Assembly (NCBI GenBank): GCA_017504795.1
Contig: JAFVQM010000017.1
Coordinates: forward strand, 1 to 35,378
Source of the DNA: Clostridia bacterium
Lineage (GTDB): Bacteria > Bacillota > Clostridia > Christensenellales > Borkfalkiaceae
Length of the DNA: 35,378 nt
Direction: 5' to 3'
Of this stretch, positions 1 to 7,584 are shown piece by piece. The notes below the pieces were generated by a model. The model was given only the letters and a program-made list of their open reading frames with translations. It had not been told where the DNA came from and ran no database searches. Position numbers and translations under genes: made by a program. The number at the start of each line of letters is the position of its first letter. Positions within the stretch are counted from its first letter, which is position 1.

Positions 1-1
1 G

Positions 2-892
2 CACACCGCAATGCTACTTGGTACGGCAAAGGCGTTAAAAGCGATTGAGAAAACGCTTGATTGTAGAGTTTTATTGATTTTTCAGCCCAGCGAAGAAGGT
101 GTTCGTAGCGGAGCGCAAGAATTAGTTCGTGGCGGGCTTATGAAAGAAGTTGACGTAATAGTTGGGCTTCATATAGAAAACTGGTTAAACGTAGGTACGG
201 TTGGCGTATGCGAAGGTAGTTCTATGGCATCAAGTAGAAACTTTAAGGTAAGTTTTTACGGGGCTACGGCGCACGCTTCACTTCCCCAGTCGGGAGTGGA
301 CGCTTTAAGTGGTATAATAAAGACGTATAACGATATACATTTATCGCTAAGCCGTGAAGTTAGCCCGTTTGAAAATTACGTATTTTCGGTTGGAAAACTC
401 GAAGGTGGTACAACCCAAAACGTTATTGCCGACTACGCTTATATGTTGGGAACTATTAGAACGTTCAATATGTCGCTAGACGAATTTATCGTAAAACGCC
501 TTAGTGAAATTGCCGAAAACACGGCAAGAGAAATGGGCGCAAAAGCGGTGGTTGAAACTTCGCTTCAAGCAAGCGTTTTATACAATAACCCCTATCTATC
601 GAGTTTAGCGCTTAAATCGGCGGAAAAAATAGTTTCGCAAAGTGGAATAGTTAAAATGAACAAAAAACTAAGTTCCGAAGACTTTTCAAATTACCTTACC
701 GAAAAACCGGGCGTGTTTATTCGCTTAGGCACTAAGAACGAGAAAAAGGGGATAGTAACCCTTCCGCACAACAACGATTTCACGCTTGATGAAGACGCGC
801 TAGAAATAGGCACTGACGTTTGCGTGCAATTCGTATTAGATAACCAAGGCGGTATTGACGCTAATAAGATTAAAGAGAGTATAAAACTATGA
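2..892 (+). CDS. M20-family amidohydrolase, C-terminal part (5' truncated)
   Basis: The reading frame is open from base 2 (H-T-A-M-L-L-G), which matches the second metal-binding stretch of M20D amidohydrolases, so roughly the first 100 residues lie outside the window. Visible features are the PSEEG motif with the catalytic/metal Glu pair, a GLHI segment, the dimerisation domain with ATAHASLPQSG, the SSEDFS segment, and a late LPHNNDF motif with a metal-site His. The family cleaves N-acyl amino acids (hippurate, N-acetyl amino acids, indole-acetyl amino acids) in the cytoplasm; which substrate cannot be read here. It ends in an ATGA overlap with the next gene, so the two are translationally coupled in one catabolic operon. 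Family assignment is firm; substrate is open. Confidence 0.9.
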   Translation, partial: HTAMLLGTAKALKAIEKTLDCRVLLIFQPSEEGVRSGAQELVRGGLMKEVDVIVGLHIENWLNVGTVGVCEGSSMASSRNFKVSFYGATAHASLPQSGVDALSGIIKTYNDIHLSLSREVSPFENYVFSVGKLEGGTTQNVIADYAYMLGTIRTFNMSLDEFIVKRLSEIAENTAREMGAKAVVETSLQASVLYNNPYLSSLALKSAEKIVSQSGIVKMNKKLSSEDFSNYLTEKPGVFIRLGTKNEKKGIVTLPHNNDFTLDEDALEIGTDVCVQFVLDNQGGIDANKIKESIKL

Positions 893-1809
893 TAAAAACT
901 GAAATTTACGAGCAAGTTATATTTGAAACCATAAAGCGCGGTGCAACCGAAATTTCAAAGGACGTAAAGTTGGCTTTTGAAAGGGCTATTGAAAAGGAAA
1001 CTAAACAAGACGCTAAAAAGGGTTTAATTGCTACGCTTAAAAGTATGGAGATGTCTAAAATTCGCGAAAATCCCTTATGCGTTGACACGGGTTGGCCGAT
1101 ATTCTATTTCAAAGTGGGCAACGAGTGCGAACTTGAAGGTGGTTTTATGGAACTTGAAAACGCCACGCGTAGAGCGGTTGCTAAGGCAACTGAAAAAGGT
1201 TATATTCGCGCCACTATGAAACACCCCTTAACGGGATACGACCCCGGCAATAACGTTGGCGAAAATATTCCAAACTTTACATACAAGTTCGTCGACGGTA
1301 AAGATATTGAAATCATCTACGTTGCAAAGGGTGGCGGTAGCGAGTGCTTTGGTGGAACAAGGCACAAAGTTATAGCGTACGCCGACGGGGTTGAAGGCAT
1401 TAAAAAATTTGTGGTAGATTGTTTCGTTGCGTCTACAAGAGCGGGGGCTATATGTCCGCCGTCCGTACTCGGCGTAGGTATAGGTGGAACGGCTAACGTT
1501 GCCGCCAACCTTGCAAAAGAGGCGGCGTGTTTGAGAACGGTGGGTTCGTCACACCCCGAAAAAGCCTTTAACGATATAGAAAAAGAACTCTATAAGGCGC
1601 TTAACGGCTTAGGAATAGGTATAATGGGTGCAGGTGGCGACACTTCCGTTTTAGCAGTTAACGTTGAGTACGCCTACACTCATATTGCAGGCATTTGCGT
1701 TGCAACTAGCAGTAACTGTATGGTTGCAAGGCGCGCAAGTACGCTTATAAAAGACGGCGGTGAAGTAATTTTACAAGAAAGTCCAACTTGGTTTGACAAT
1801 AGGAGTTAA
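889..1809 (+). CDS. Class I fumarase / L-tartrate dehydratase-type hydro-lyase, alpha subunit
   Basis: 306 residues, the N-terminal domain of the oxygen-sensitive [4Fe-4S] class I fumarase family (TtdA/FumA-alpha), slightly longer than the usual 280. Cluster cysteines are visible as C64 in PLCVDTG, C189 in CPPSVLGVGIGG and C277 in NCMVARR. KGGGSE (about 147-152) is the family's substrate loop; the residue after it is Cys rather than the usual Asn-Met. The gene starts in an ATGA overlap with the amidohydrolase and is followed two bases after its stop by the beta subunit. The family includes fumarase, L-tartrate dehydratase and related dicarboxylate hydratases. Because it sits among an amidohydrolase and an esterase instead of TCA genes, a catabolic dicarboxylate substrate other than fumarate is plausible (inference). 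Confidence 0.88.
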   Translation: MIKTEIYEQVIFETIKRGATEISKDVKLAFERAIEKETKQDAKKGLIATLKSMEMSKIRENPLCVDTGWPIFYFKVGNECELEGGFMELENATRRAVAKATEKGYIRATMKHPLTGYDPGNNVGENIPNFTYKFVDGKDIEIIYVAKGGGSECFGGTRHKVIAYADGVEGIKKFVVDCFVASTRAGAICPPSVLGVGIGGTANVAANLAKEAACLRTVGSSHPEKAFNDIEKELYKALNGLGIGIMGAGGDTSVLAVNVEYAYTHIAGICVATSSNCMVARRASTLIKDGGEVILQESPTWFDNRS

Positions 1810-1811
1810 TT

Positions 1812-2444
1812 ATGGCAGAATATCATTTAGTAGCACCCTTAAAAGATAGTGACGTTGAAAAACTCAATATCGGTGACGTAGTTTATATTAGCGGTGAGGC
1901 GTTTACCTGCCGTTCAAGACTACAAAAGTATATATTTGACGAAAAAAACGTTCTTCCCGTATCAATAAAAGATAGAAACGTTCTTATTCATAACGGACCT
2001 ATCGTAGTAAAAGAAAACGGCAAGTGGAAATTAGTTTCGTTTATGCCAACGTCGTCGATAAGGTTTGAAAAGTGGGGAGCAAAGAGCGTTGACGAATGGA
2101 ACTTAAAGATGATAGTGGGGAAAACCACTATGGGCAAAAAGACTATGGAGATGATGAAAGAGAAAAAGTGCGTGCACGTGTCGCCACAGTCGGTTAGTCC
2201 TAATTTGTGGATAGACTCAATTGAAGTTCAAGACGTATACTTGTACGACGAACTTGGAAGAATTGAGGCGTGTTGGTTTTTCCGCCTTGACGATATCGGC
2301 CCGTTTATCGTTGATATTGATACCAAAGGCAATAATTATTTTGACGCGCTTGAACAAGAAGTTTTGAAAAAGCGTGACGAAGTGTTAAAAAGTATAGGGG
2401 TAGACCCCGATTTTGAATATACCGAACTTTATAGGGAGAGATAA
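1812..2444 (+). CDS. Class I fumarase / L-tartrate dehydratase-type hydro-lyase, beta subunit
   Basis: 210 residues, matching the C-terminal (swivelling) domain family of two-subunit class I fumarases and tartrate dehydratases (TtdB-like). The HNGPIV stretch (about 55-60), the MPTSSIRFE segment and the LGRIEACWFF...GPFIVDIDTKG region correspond to the conserved core that closes over the Fe-S active site of the alpha chain. A good site TAGGAG precedes the ATG. It lies two bases after the alpha-subunit stop and two before the esterase start region, so the subunits are made together. Its length exceeds that of typical beta subunits (about 185) by some 20 residues, mostly in the middle. It should be inactive without the alpha subunit. 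Confidence 0.86.
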   Translation: MAEYHLVAPLKDSDVEKLNIGDVVYISGEAFTCRSRLQKYIFDEKNVLPVSIKDRNVLIHNGPIVVKENGKWKLVSFMPTSSIRFEKWGAKSVDEWNLKMIVGKTTMGKKTMEMMKEKKCVHVSPQSVSPNLWIDSIEVQDVYLYDELGRIEACWFFRLDDIGPFIVDIDTKGNNYFDALEQEVLKKRDEVLKSIGVDPDFEYTELYRER

Positions 2445-2446
2445 TT

Positions 2447-3394
2447 ATGAGTTATATTAGTGAAAAGGAAGAAAATTTGAAAAAGAGGGTAATTCCTCAA
2501 ACTAAAAAACCAGACTTTGAAGAGTTTTGGGAAAAGCAGGTTAATTTTTTGCGTAGCGTTCCTATAAAGTACACCAAAACCAAAATGAAAACCCCTTGGG
2601 ATAAGTATTTAACCTTTTACGACGTTACTTTTACCACTCACGACGATACCATTGTAAACGCCTATTTTTCACACCCAAAGGATATGAAAGGAAAACTTCC
2701 TTGCGTAGTTAGATACGGCGGTGGCGGTTCAAGTAGAACTTTCTATACCGAAATGCCACTACTTGGCGTTTGTTGTTTCTCAATGGACAACCGTTCGCAA
2801 GGCGGTATAACCTTTGATAAGGCTAACTACGAGCACGGCGACGATTTTAGGGGCGCACTTATGACGCACAATCTCTTAGATAAAGAAACTTTCTATATGA
2901 GAAATCTTTATCTAGACGCTATTAGAGCCGTTGACGTTGTTTCGCTTTTTGAAGAAGTTGACACTAGTAAAATCGTAACGTTTGGCGAGAGCCAAGGCGG
3001 TGCGCTTTCAATCGTTTCGGCTGCGCTTTCAAAAAAGGTGTTAAAAACCTATCCGTCGGTTACGAGTTACGCTTGTATTCCGCAAAGAGTTGAGGCGGGC
3101 TCCGGTGTATTTGGCGCGGTTAAAAATTACCTTACTCGCCACACCCACGAAGTAGACCAAGCGTTTGACACTTTAAGTTACTTTGATATAAATAATATGG
3201 TATCACTTCTTAAAGTGCCGTCGCTATTCTGCCTTGGTATGATAGACCCCATTTGTATTCCCGACTTTGTTTATTCTGCCTATACTCATGCGGGCGGGGA
3301 TAAAAGGATTGAGTTTATGCCGTTTACGGGGCATTCTACTTCTTTTGAAGCGTGGACTAAAATTAGATATGAACTTGCAGATTTAGACAAGTAA
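2447..3394 (+). CDS. Alpha/beta-hydrolase, acetyl xylan esterase (CE7/AXE1)-like
   Basis: 315 residues with the typical length and order of CE7 acetyl esterases / cephalosporin-C deacetylases. The nucleophile elbow is GESQGG with Ser182; the charge-relay Asp is probably D267 in GMIDPIC and the His H296 in FTGHS. The usual CE7 RGQ motif is altered to NRSQGG (115-120), so substrate choice may differ from classical xylan esterases. There is no signal peptide, so it acts in the cytoplasm on imported acetylated sugars or small esters. An AGGGAGAG site precedes the ATG. It is the last gene of the operon and is followed directly by a terminator. Confidence 0.85.
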   Translation: MSYISEKEENLKKRVIPQTKKPDFEEFWEKQVNFLRSVPIKYTKTKMKTPWDKYLTFYDVTFTTHDDTIVNAYFSHPKDMKGKLPCVVRYGGGGSSRTFYTEMPLLGVCCFSMDNRSQGGITFDKANYEHGDDFRGALMTHNLLDKETFYMRNLYLDAIRAVDVVSLFEEVDTSKIVTFGESQGGALSIVSAALSKKVLKTYPSVTSYACIPQRVEAGSGVFGAVKNYLTRHTHEVDQAFDTLSYFDINNMVSLLKVPSLFCLGMIDPICIPDFVYSAYTHAGGDKRIEFMPFTGHSTSFEAWTKIRYELADLDK

Positions 3395-3397
3395 AAT

Positions 3398-3422
3398 AAA
3401 ACCTCCGTTAAGGAGGTTTTTT
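3398..3422 (+). terminator. Rho-independent terminator of the amidohydrolase-esterase operon
   Basis: An AACCTCC / GGAGGTT stem with a five-base loop followed by a T-run starts four bases after the esterase stop. Confidence 0.9.
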
Positions 3423-3426
3423 CTTC

Positions 3427-3455
3427 TTTACAAAAAAGTTTTTTGCATATATAAT
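3427..3455 (+). promoter_or_regulatory. Sigma-A-type promoter of the GH2 gene, placed for a leaderless transcript
   Basis: -35 TTTACA (3427-3432), a 17-bp spacer and a perfect -10 TATAAT (3450-3455). The expected start point, about 7 bases downstream, falls at or one base before the ATG at 3463. No Shine-Dalgarno sequence lies between. Confidence 0.72.
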
Positions 3456-3462
3456 ATTAGTT

Positions 3463-5190
3463 ATGATATTTGAAGTTGAATTTGAAAAGAATAGCAATTT
3501 ACCCCTTTCAGAATACCCACGCCCACAGTTTAAGCGCCAAAGTTATTTGTGCCTTAACGGGTTTTGGGATTATAAAATTGAAAGAAACGGCGGTAGCGTG
3601 TCGCAAGGGAAAATAAACGTTCCGTACTCGCCCGAAAGCGATTTGTCAGGCGTACTATACCAAGTAAAGGGTGGGGACGTTTTGACTTACGAGAGAACGT
3701 TCACTCTTCCTAGCGATTTTAACAAGGGCGTTGTTTTACTAAACTTCGGCGCGTGTGACCAAGAAACTACCGTTTATATAAACGGCGAAAAAGTAGGCGA
3801 AAACTACGGCGGATATCTTCCGTTTACCTTTGATATAACGGCATACTTAAAAAGTGGCGAAAACACCCTTAAAGTTGTAGTTTTAGACGATGCCGATAGC
3901 GATATCTACGGTAGGGGCAAGCAAACGTACAAGCGCGGTGGTATTTGGTACACGGCAACTAGCGGTATTTGGCAAACGGTTTTTTTAGAAAGCGTTCCTA
4001 AAAACTATATACGTTCAATAAAATTAACGCCAAATTACGACGAAAAAACCCTTAAAGTTTCCGCAGACACGGTAGGTAGCGGTGAAATTAAAGTTGAAGT
4101 AATGGACGGAGATGCCGTGATATCAACCGCGGTTGGCGTAAACGAAGTTACGCTTGACGTATCACTTTGCAAAGAGTGGAACTTAAACTCCCCCGAACTT
4201 TACAAAGTTTTCGTATCTTATTGTGACGATAGGGTTGAAAGTTATTTTGGGCTTAGAAAATTTTCTATAATAGAAAAAGGCGGTTACAAACTTTTCGCCC
4301 TTAATAATAAGCCTATATTTAACAACGGGCTACTCGACCAAGGCTACTACCACAAGGGCTTTTACACGCCCGAAAGTAACAAGCGTATGTACGACGACGT
4401 TTTGACGGCTAAAACCCTTGGCTACAATATGCTTAGAAAACACATTAAAGTAGAGCCGTTACTTTGGTATTATTACTGTGACGTTTTGGGCGTTCTAGTA
4501 TGGCAAGATATGATAAACGGTGGTGCTAAATACAAAAGCCACCGCATAATGCTTGCTCCGTTTATAAACCTTCATCTTAACGACAAAAATTATAAGTCAA
4601 TGGGAAGAAGTGAAAAATCGCGCGAGCAATACTACAAGGAAGCGTACGGGCTACAAGACTTATTATATAACGTGGTATCCCTTTGCGTTTACACTCCCTT
4701 TAACGAAGCGTGGGGGCAGTTTGACGCGGTTAAGGTAACTAGCGATTTAAGAAAAAGAGATAACACAAGGCTTTACGACCATGCTAGCGGTTGGCAGGAT
4801 ATGGGCGCAGGCGATTTTCAAAGTAGGCATATCTATTTTAGAAAGGCGCGCATGAAAAACGACGGAAAGCGAATTCTAGCCCTTACTGAGTTCGGCGGAT
4901 ACAGTTTACAAGTTAAAGGTCACGTATTTTCAAACAAAAAGTTTGGCTACAAGTTTTTCAAAACGCAAAGAGATTTAGAAACTGCATACAAAAACTTATA
5001 TGAAAACGAGATTATTCCGCTTATTAAAAACCAAGGGTTATGCGCCACGGTGTACACAGAACTTACTGACGTTGAAGACGAAGTTAACGGCATTTTAACC
5101 TTTGATAGAGCGCTTAAACTAAATAGAGAATTTCTTGTGGAAATAAATGGTAAAATTTACGAAAGTTTCGATGAAAAGTTCAATAAATAA
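3463..5190 (+). CDS. Glycoside hydrolase family 2 (beta-galactosidase/beta-glucuronidase superfamily)
   Basis: 575 residues in the normal GH2 order: N-terminal jelly-roll sugar-binding domain (about 1-178, with GGYLPFTFDIT and SGIWQTVFLE), immunoglobulin-like domain (about 180-265), TIM barrel (about 270-575). The acid/base is E415 in FNEAWG and the nucleophile E476 in TEFGG, so the enzyme should be active. There is no signal peptide, so it works in the cytoplasm on imported oligosaccharides. It is shorter than LacZ and lacks the C-terminal domains, resembling compact GH2 enzymes of gut Clostridia. The exact sugar cannot be told. It is a single-gene unit between two terminators. No ribosome binding site precedes the ATG and no nearby alternative Met exists, in line with a leaderless mRNA. 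Confidence 0.9.
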   Translation: MIFEVEFEKNSNLPLSEYPRPQFKRQSYLCLNGFWDYKIERNGGSVSQGKINVPYSPESDLSGVLYQVKGGDVLTYERTFTLPSDFNKGVVLLNFGACDQETTVYINGEKVGENYGGYLPFTFDITAYLKSGENTLKVVVLDDADSDIYGRGKQTYKRGGIWYTATSGIWQTVFLESVPKNYIRSIKLTPNYDEKTLKVSADTVGSGEIKVEVMDGDAVISTAVGVNEVTLDVSLCKEWNLNSPELYKVFVSYCDDRVESYFGLRKFSIIEKGGYKLFALNNKPIFNNGLLDQGYYHKGFYTPESNKRMYDDVLTAKTLGYNMLRKHIKVEPLLWYYYCDVLGVLVWQDMINGGAKYKSHRIMLAPFINLHLNDKNYKSMGRSEKSREQYYKEAYGLQDLLYNVVSLCVYTPFNEAWGQFDAVKVTSDLRKRDNTRLYDHASGWQDMGAGDFQSRHIYFRKARMKNDGKRILALTEFGGYSLQVKGHVFSNKKFGYKFFKTQRDLETAYKNLYENEIIPLIKNQGLCATVYTELTDVEDEVNGILTFDRALKLNREFLVEINGKIYESFDEKFNK

Positions 5191-5192
5191 CG

Positions 5193-5230
5193 ATTAGCGC
5201 GGGCAAGTTGCCCGCGCTAATTTATTTTTT
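5193..5230 (+). terminator. Rho-independent terminator of the GH2 gene
   Basis: A 12-bp perfect GC-rich stem (ATTAGCGCGGGC with its complement), five-base loop and T-rich tail, three bases after the stop codon. Confidence 0.93.
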
Positions 5231-5262
5231 CGACAAAATTTTAATAAAATGCCTTAAATTTA

Positions 5263-5291
5263 TTGACAATACCGCCTAGCGTTTATATAAT
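5263..5291 (+). promoter_or_regulatory. Consensus promoter of the XRE-cupin regulator
   Basis: A perfect TTGACA (5263-5268), 17-bp spacer and perfect TATAAT (5286-5291). The predicted transcript start is near 5298, inside the first palindrome described next. A promoter this strong on a regulator gene usually needs repression. Confidence 0.85.
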
Positions 5292-5295
5292 ATGC

Positions 5296-5336
5296 TTGTT
5301 TAGTTTTGCTAAACAAAAAGTTTACAGTATATAAAC
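5296..5336 (+). promoter_or_regulatory. Two candidate operators in the leader of the XRE-cupin gene
   Basis: Two copies of GTTTA-N7-TAAAC lie at 5298-5314 and 5320-5336, 22 bp apart, i.e. about two helical turns. The first is extended to 8-bp arms (TTGTTTAG / CTAAACAA, 5296-5316). They overlap and follow the predicted start point, the right position for autorepression by the encoded XRE protein. Binding is inferred. Confidence 0.5.
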
Positions 5337-5347
5337 GGTGTAAAAAA

Positions 5348-5881
5348 ATGATAATAGGCGATAAAATTAAAGAGTTAAGGCTACAATGCGATTTAACGCA
5401 GGAAGAACTCGCTAATAGATGCGAACTGTCAAAGGGCTACATTTCGCAACTTGAAAACGATTTGACTAGCCCGTCGATAGCAACGCTTATAGACATACTT
5501 TCGGCGCTAGGCACTTCGCTTAAAGATTTTTTTAGTGAAGAAGTTGAAGAAAAGATAGTTTTTTCCGAGCAAGACTTTATCGAGAAAAAGACCGAGCAGA
5601 TGACGCTTAACTGGTTAGTTCCCAACGCTCAAAAAAACAGTATGGAGCCGGTGCTTATAGAACTTAACAAAAACTGCGCCACGGAAGAAGACGTTCCGCA
5701 CGAAGGCGAAGAGTTCGGGTTCGTGCTAGAAGGCGAGATAGTTATTCATTTAGGCAAGAAAAAATACCTTTGCAAAAAAGGCGAAAGTTTTTATTTTAAT
5801 TCGGGTAAATCCCACTACATTATAAATACCAAAGAAAAAACGGCGAAGTTTTTATGGATTTCGTCCCCACCAACTTTTTAA
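5348..5881 (+). CDS. XRE-family regulator with C-terminal cupin domain (PuuR-like)
   Basis: 177 residues: an N-terminal helix-turn-helix (about 3-57, LTQEELANRCELSKGYISQLE) and a C-terminal cupin barrel (about 105-170, with EGEEFGFVLEGEI and SFYFNSGKSHYI). This is the architecture of PuuR-type regulators that often control polyamine uptake or breakdown; the cupin is thought to sense a small molecule. The open frame extends upstream to a TTG at 5306, but the family's N-terminus (MIIGDKIKELR) fits the ATG at 5348, and the extension overlaps the operators. No strong ribosome site is seen (CGGTG). Its position directly before potABCD with no terminator between suggests it regulates, and is co-transcribed with, the transporter (inference). 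Confidence 0.88.
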   Translation: MIIGDKIKELRLQCDLTQEELANRCELSKGYISQLENDLTSPSIATLIDILSALGTSLKDFFSEEVEEKIVFSEQDFIEKKTEQMTLNWLVPNAQKNSMEPVLIELNKNCATEEDVPHEGEEFGFVLEGEIVIHLGKKKYLCKKGESFYFNSGKSHYIINTKEKTAKFLWISSPPTF

Positions 5882-5883
5882 GA

Positions 5884-6022
5884 GGCTTAATCTTAATAAG
5901 CCACCGATTAGTGAACTTGAAACACGGCGTAATACAAGTCTTTTACCCTTGTAAAGATGTATACTCTTAACTTCGGGTACAAGCCGTGTCTTACTTGCGT
6001 TTGAAGTCCCCTTTACAATCGG
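5884..6022 (+). promoter_or_regulatory. Possible structured leader RNA between the regulator and potA
   Basis: The 200-bp gap has no gene but many nested complementary arms: GGCTTA/TAAGCC (5884-5889/5898-5903 area), CCGATT (5904-5909) with AATCGG (6017-6022), ACACGGC (5922-5928) with GCCGTGT (5983-5989), and ACTT (5993-5996) with AAGT (6004-6007). Inside, TACAAG/CTTGTA (5933-5938/5948-5953) and TTTTAC/GTAAAG (5941-5946/5951-5956) are mutually exclusive. None ends in a T-run. I do not recognise a known riboswitch class. The potA ribosome site AAGGAG is at 6068-6073, downstream of the fold. Arms are seen directly; a regulatory role is a guess. Confidence 0.35.
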
Positions 6023-6081
6023 CGTTTATTTAGATTTCGCCTCGGTTAATTACGAATAAAACTCTTTAAGGAGATACGATT

Positions 6082-7584
6082 ATGGCTAAGCAAAAAATTA
6101 TTGAACTTAACGGCGTATATAAAGAATACGACGGAACTTTGGCGGTTGAAAACGTTAACCTTTACGTTAGAAAGGGCGAGTTTATCACCTTTTTAGGACC
6201 ATCTGGTTGCGGTAAAACTACCACGCTTAGAATGATAGCGGGCTTTGAACTTCCAACCGCAGGCCAAATTTTGCTTAACGGTAAAGATATAACTCATCTT
6301 CCACCGCACAAGCGCCCCGTAAACACGGTGTTTCAACGCTACGCGTTGTTCCCTCACCTTAACGTCTATGAAAACATAGCGTACGGCTTAAAACTTAAAA
6401 AGTTAAAAGTAACTTATGAAGATACGCTAGGCAACCAAATCGAGCGCATTGAAAACTACACCAAAGAAGAGATTGACGAAAAGGTTAAAAAAGCGCTTAA
6501 AATGGTTGACCTTGAAGATTTTGAAAAGCGTAGCGTAACTACGTTATCCGGTGGTCAACAACAGCGTATCGCAATAGCGCGCGCTATCGTTAACGAGCCT
6601 GAAATTTTACTTCTTGACGAACCGCTCGGCGCACTCGACCTTAAAATGAGAAAGGATATGCAACTCGAACTTAAAGAGATGCACAAAAAACTCGGCATAA
6701 CCTTTATCTACGTAACGCACGACCAAGAAGAAGCGCTTACTATGAGTGATACCGTTGTCGTTATGAAAGACGGTAAAATTCAGCAAATAGGCACTCCGCA
6801 AGACATCTATAACGAGCCTATCAACTCTTTCGTTGCAGACTTTATCGGCGAAAGTAACATATTTAGCGGAACTATGGTTGGCGAAAAGAAAGTTAGGTTT
6901 ATAAACAAGGTTTTCGACTGTGTTGACGATTTTGAAAAGAACGAAAAGGTAGACGTTGTAGTTCGCCCCGAAGACGTTAAAATTGTAAAAGAAGAAAAGG
7001 GTATGGTGGGGGGAGTTATATCTTCTTGCATATTCAAAGGCGTTCACTATCAAATGACTATGATGGTAGGAAGGTCGGAAGTGGTTATTCAGTCCACAAA
7101 AGGCTACGACGTTGGCGAAAAAGTATTTATCCAAATTGCCCCGCAAGATATTCATATAATGAAAAAGGAATTCGTTTCCAACGTGTACGACGGGTACATC
7201 ACCAAAAACAACACCGTATGCTTTGCCGACGGTGAGTTCGCGTGTGACGTTACGCAGTTATACGAAGGTTCATCGCTTGACGAAGATGGCTATCTATTAT
7301 TAAAATCTGGCGAGAAAATCGACCTATCGGGCGTTGACGTTAAAGTTGAAGTTGGGCTTAAAGACATTGAAATTATCGATAACGACGAGGACGGTAACGC
7401 CTGCGGTTCAATAATTTCTATCGTGTATAAAGGCGACCACTATCAAGTAATAATCAGAACTGACGAAGATGAAGAAGACTTCGTTTGCGATACCGAATAC
7501 ACTTGGAACGAACAAGATAGAGTATCGGTTAGAATTCCCAAAGAAAAAATTAGGCTTACCTTAAAACAGGAGGCTAAAAGATGA
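6082..7584 (+). CDS. potA: Spermidine/putrescine ABC transporter, ATP-binding protein PotA-like, extended C-terminus
   Basis: 500 residues, against about 350-380 for usual PotA. ATPase motifs are intact: Walker A GPSGCGKT (39-46), Q-loop Q85, signature LSGGQQQR (155-162), Walker B LLLDEP (176-181), H-loop H213. A 25-residue charged insert (about 108-132) lies between Q-loop and signature. After the ATPase domain comes a TOBE-type region (about 290-355) and then a second one (about 390-495), with parallel motifs such as CIFKGVHYQ and IVYKGDHYQ, so the regulatory domain looks duplicated. It powers import with PotB/PotC and ends in an ATGA overlap with potB. Polyamine specificity rests on the operon and on the binding protein's similarity to PotD. 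Confidence 0.9.
   Translation: MAKQKIIELNGVYKEYDGTLAVENVNLYVRKGEFITFLGPSGCGKTTTLRMIAGFELPTAGQILLNGKDITHLPPHKRPVNTVFQRYALFPHLNVYENIAYGLKLKKLKVTYEDTLGNQIERIENYTKEEIDEKVKKALKMVDLEDFEKRSVTTLSGGQQQRIAIARAIVNEPEILLLDEPLGALDLKMRKDMQLELKEMHKKLGITFIYVTHDQEEALTMSDTVVVMKDGKIQQIGTPQDIYNEPINSFVADFIGESNIFSGTMVGEKKVRFINKVFDCVDDFEKNEKVDVVVRPEDVKIVKEEKGMVGGVISSCIFKGVHYQMTMMVGRSEVVIQSTKGYDVGEKVFIQIAPQDIHIMKKEFVSNVYDGYITKNNTVCFADGEFACDVTQLYEGSSLDEDGYLLLKSGEKIDLSGVDVKVEVGLKDIEIIDNDEDGNACGSIISIVYKGDHYQVIIRTDEDEEDFVCDTEYTWNEQDRVSVRIPKEKIRLTLKQEAKR

Noticed and set aside
5306-5347. TTG start 14 codons upstream for the XRE-cupin regulator
   Set aside because: The extension lies in the operator region and does not match the family N-terminus; ATG at 5348 fits.
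6607-7155. 182-codon open frame antisense to potA
   Set aside because: Shadow frame of the ATPase gene without its own signals.
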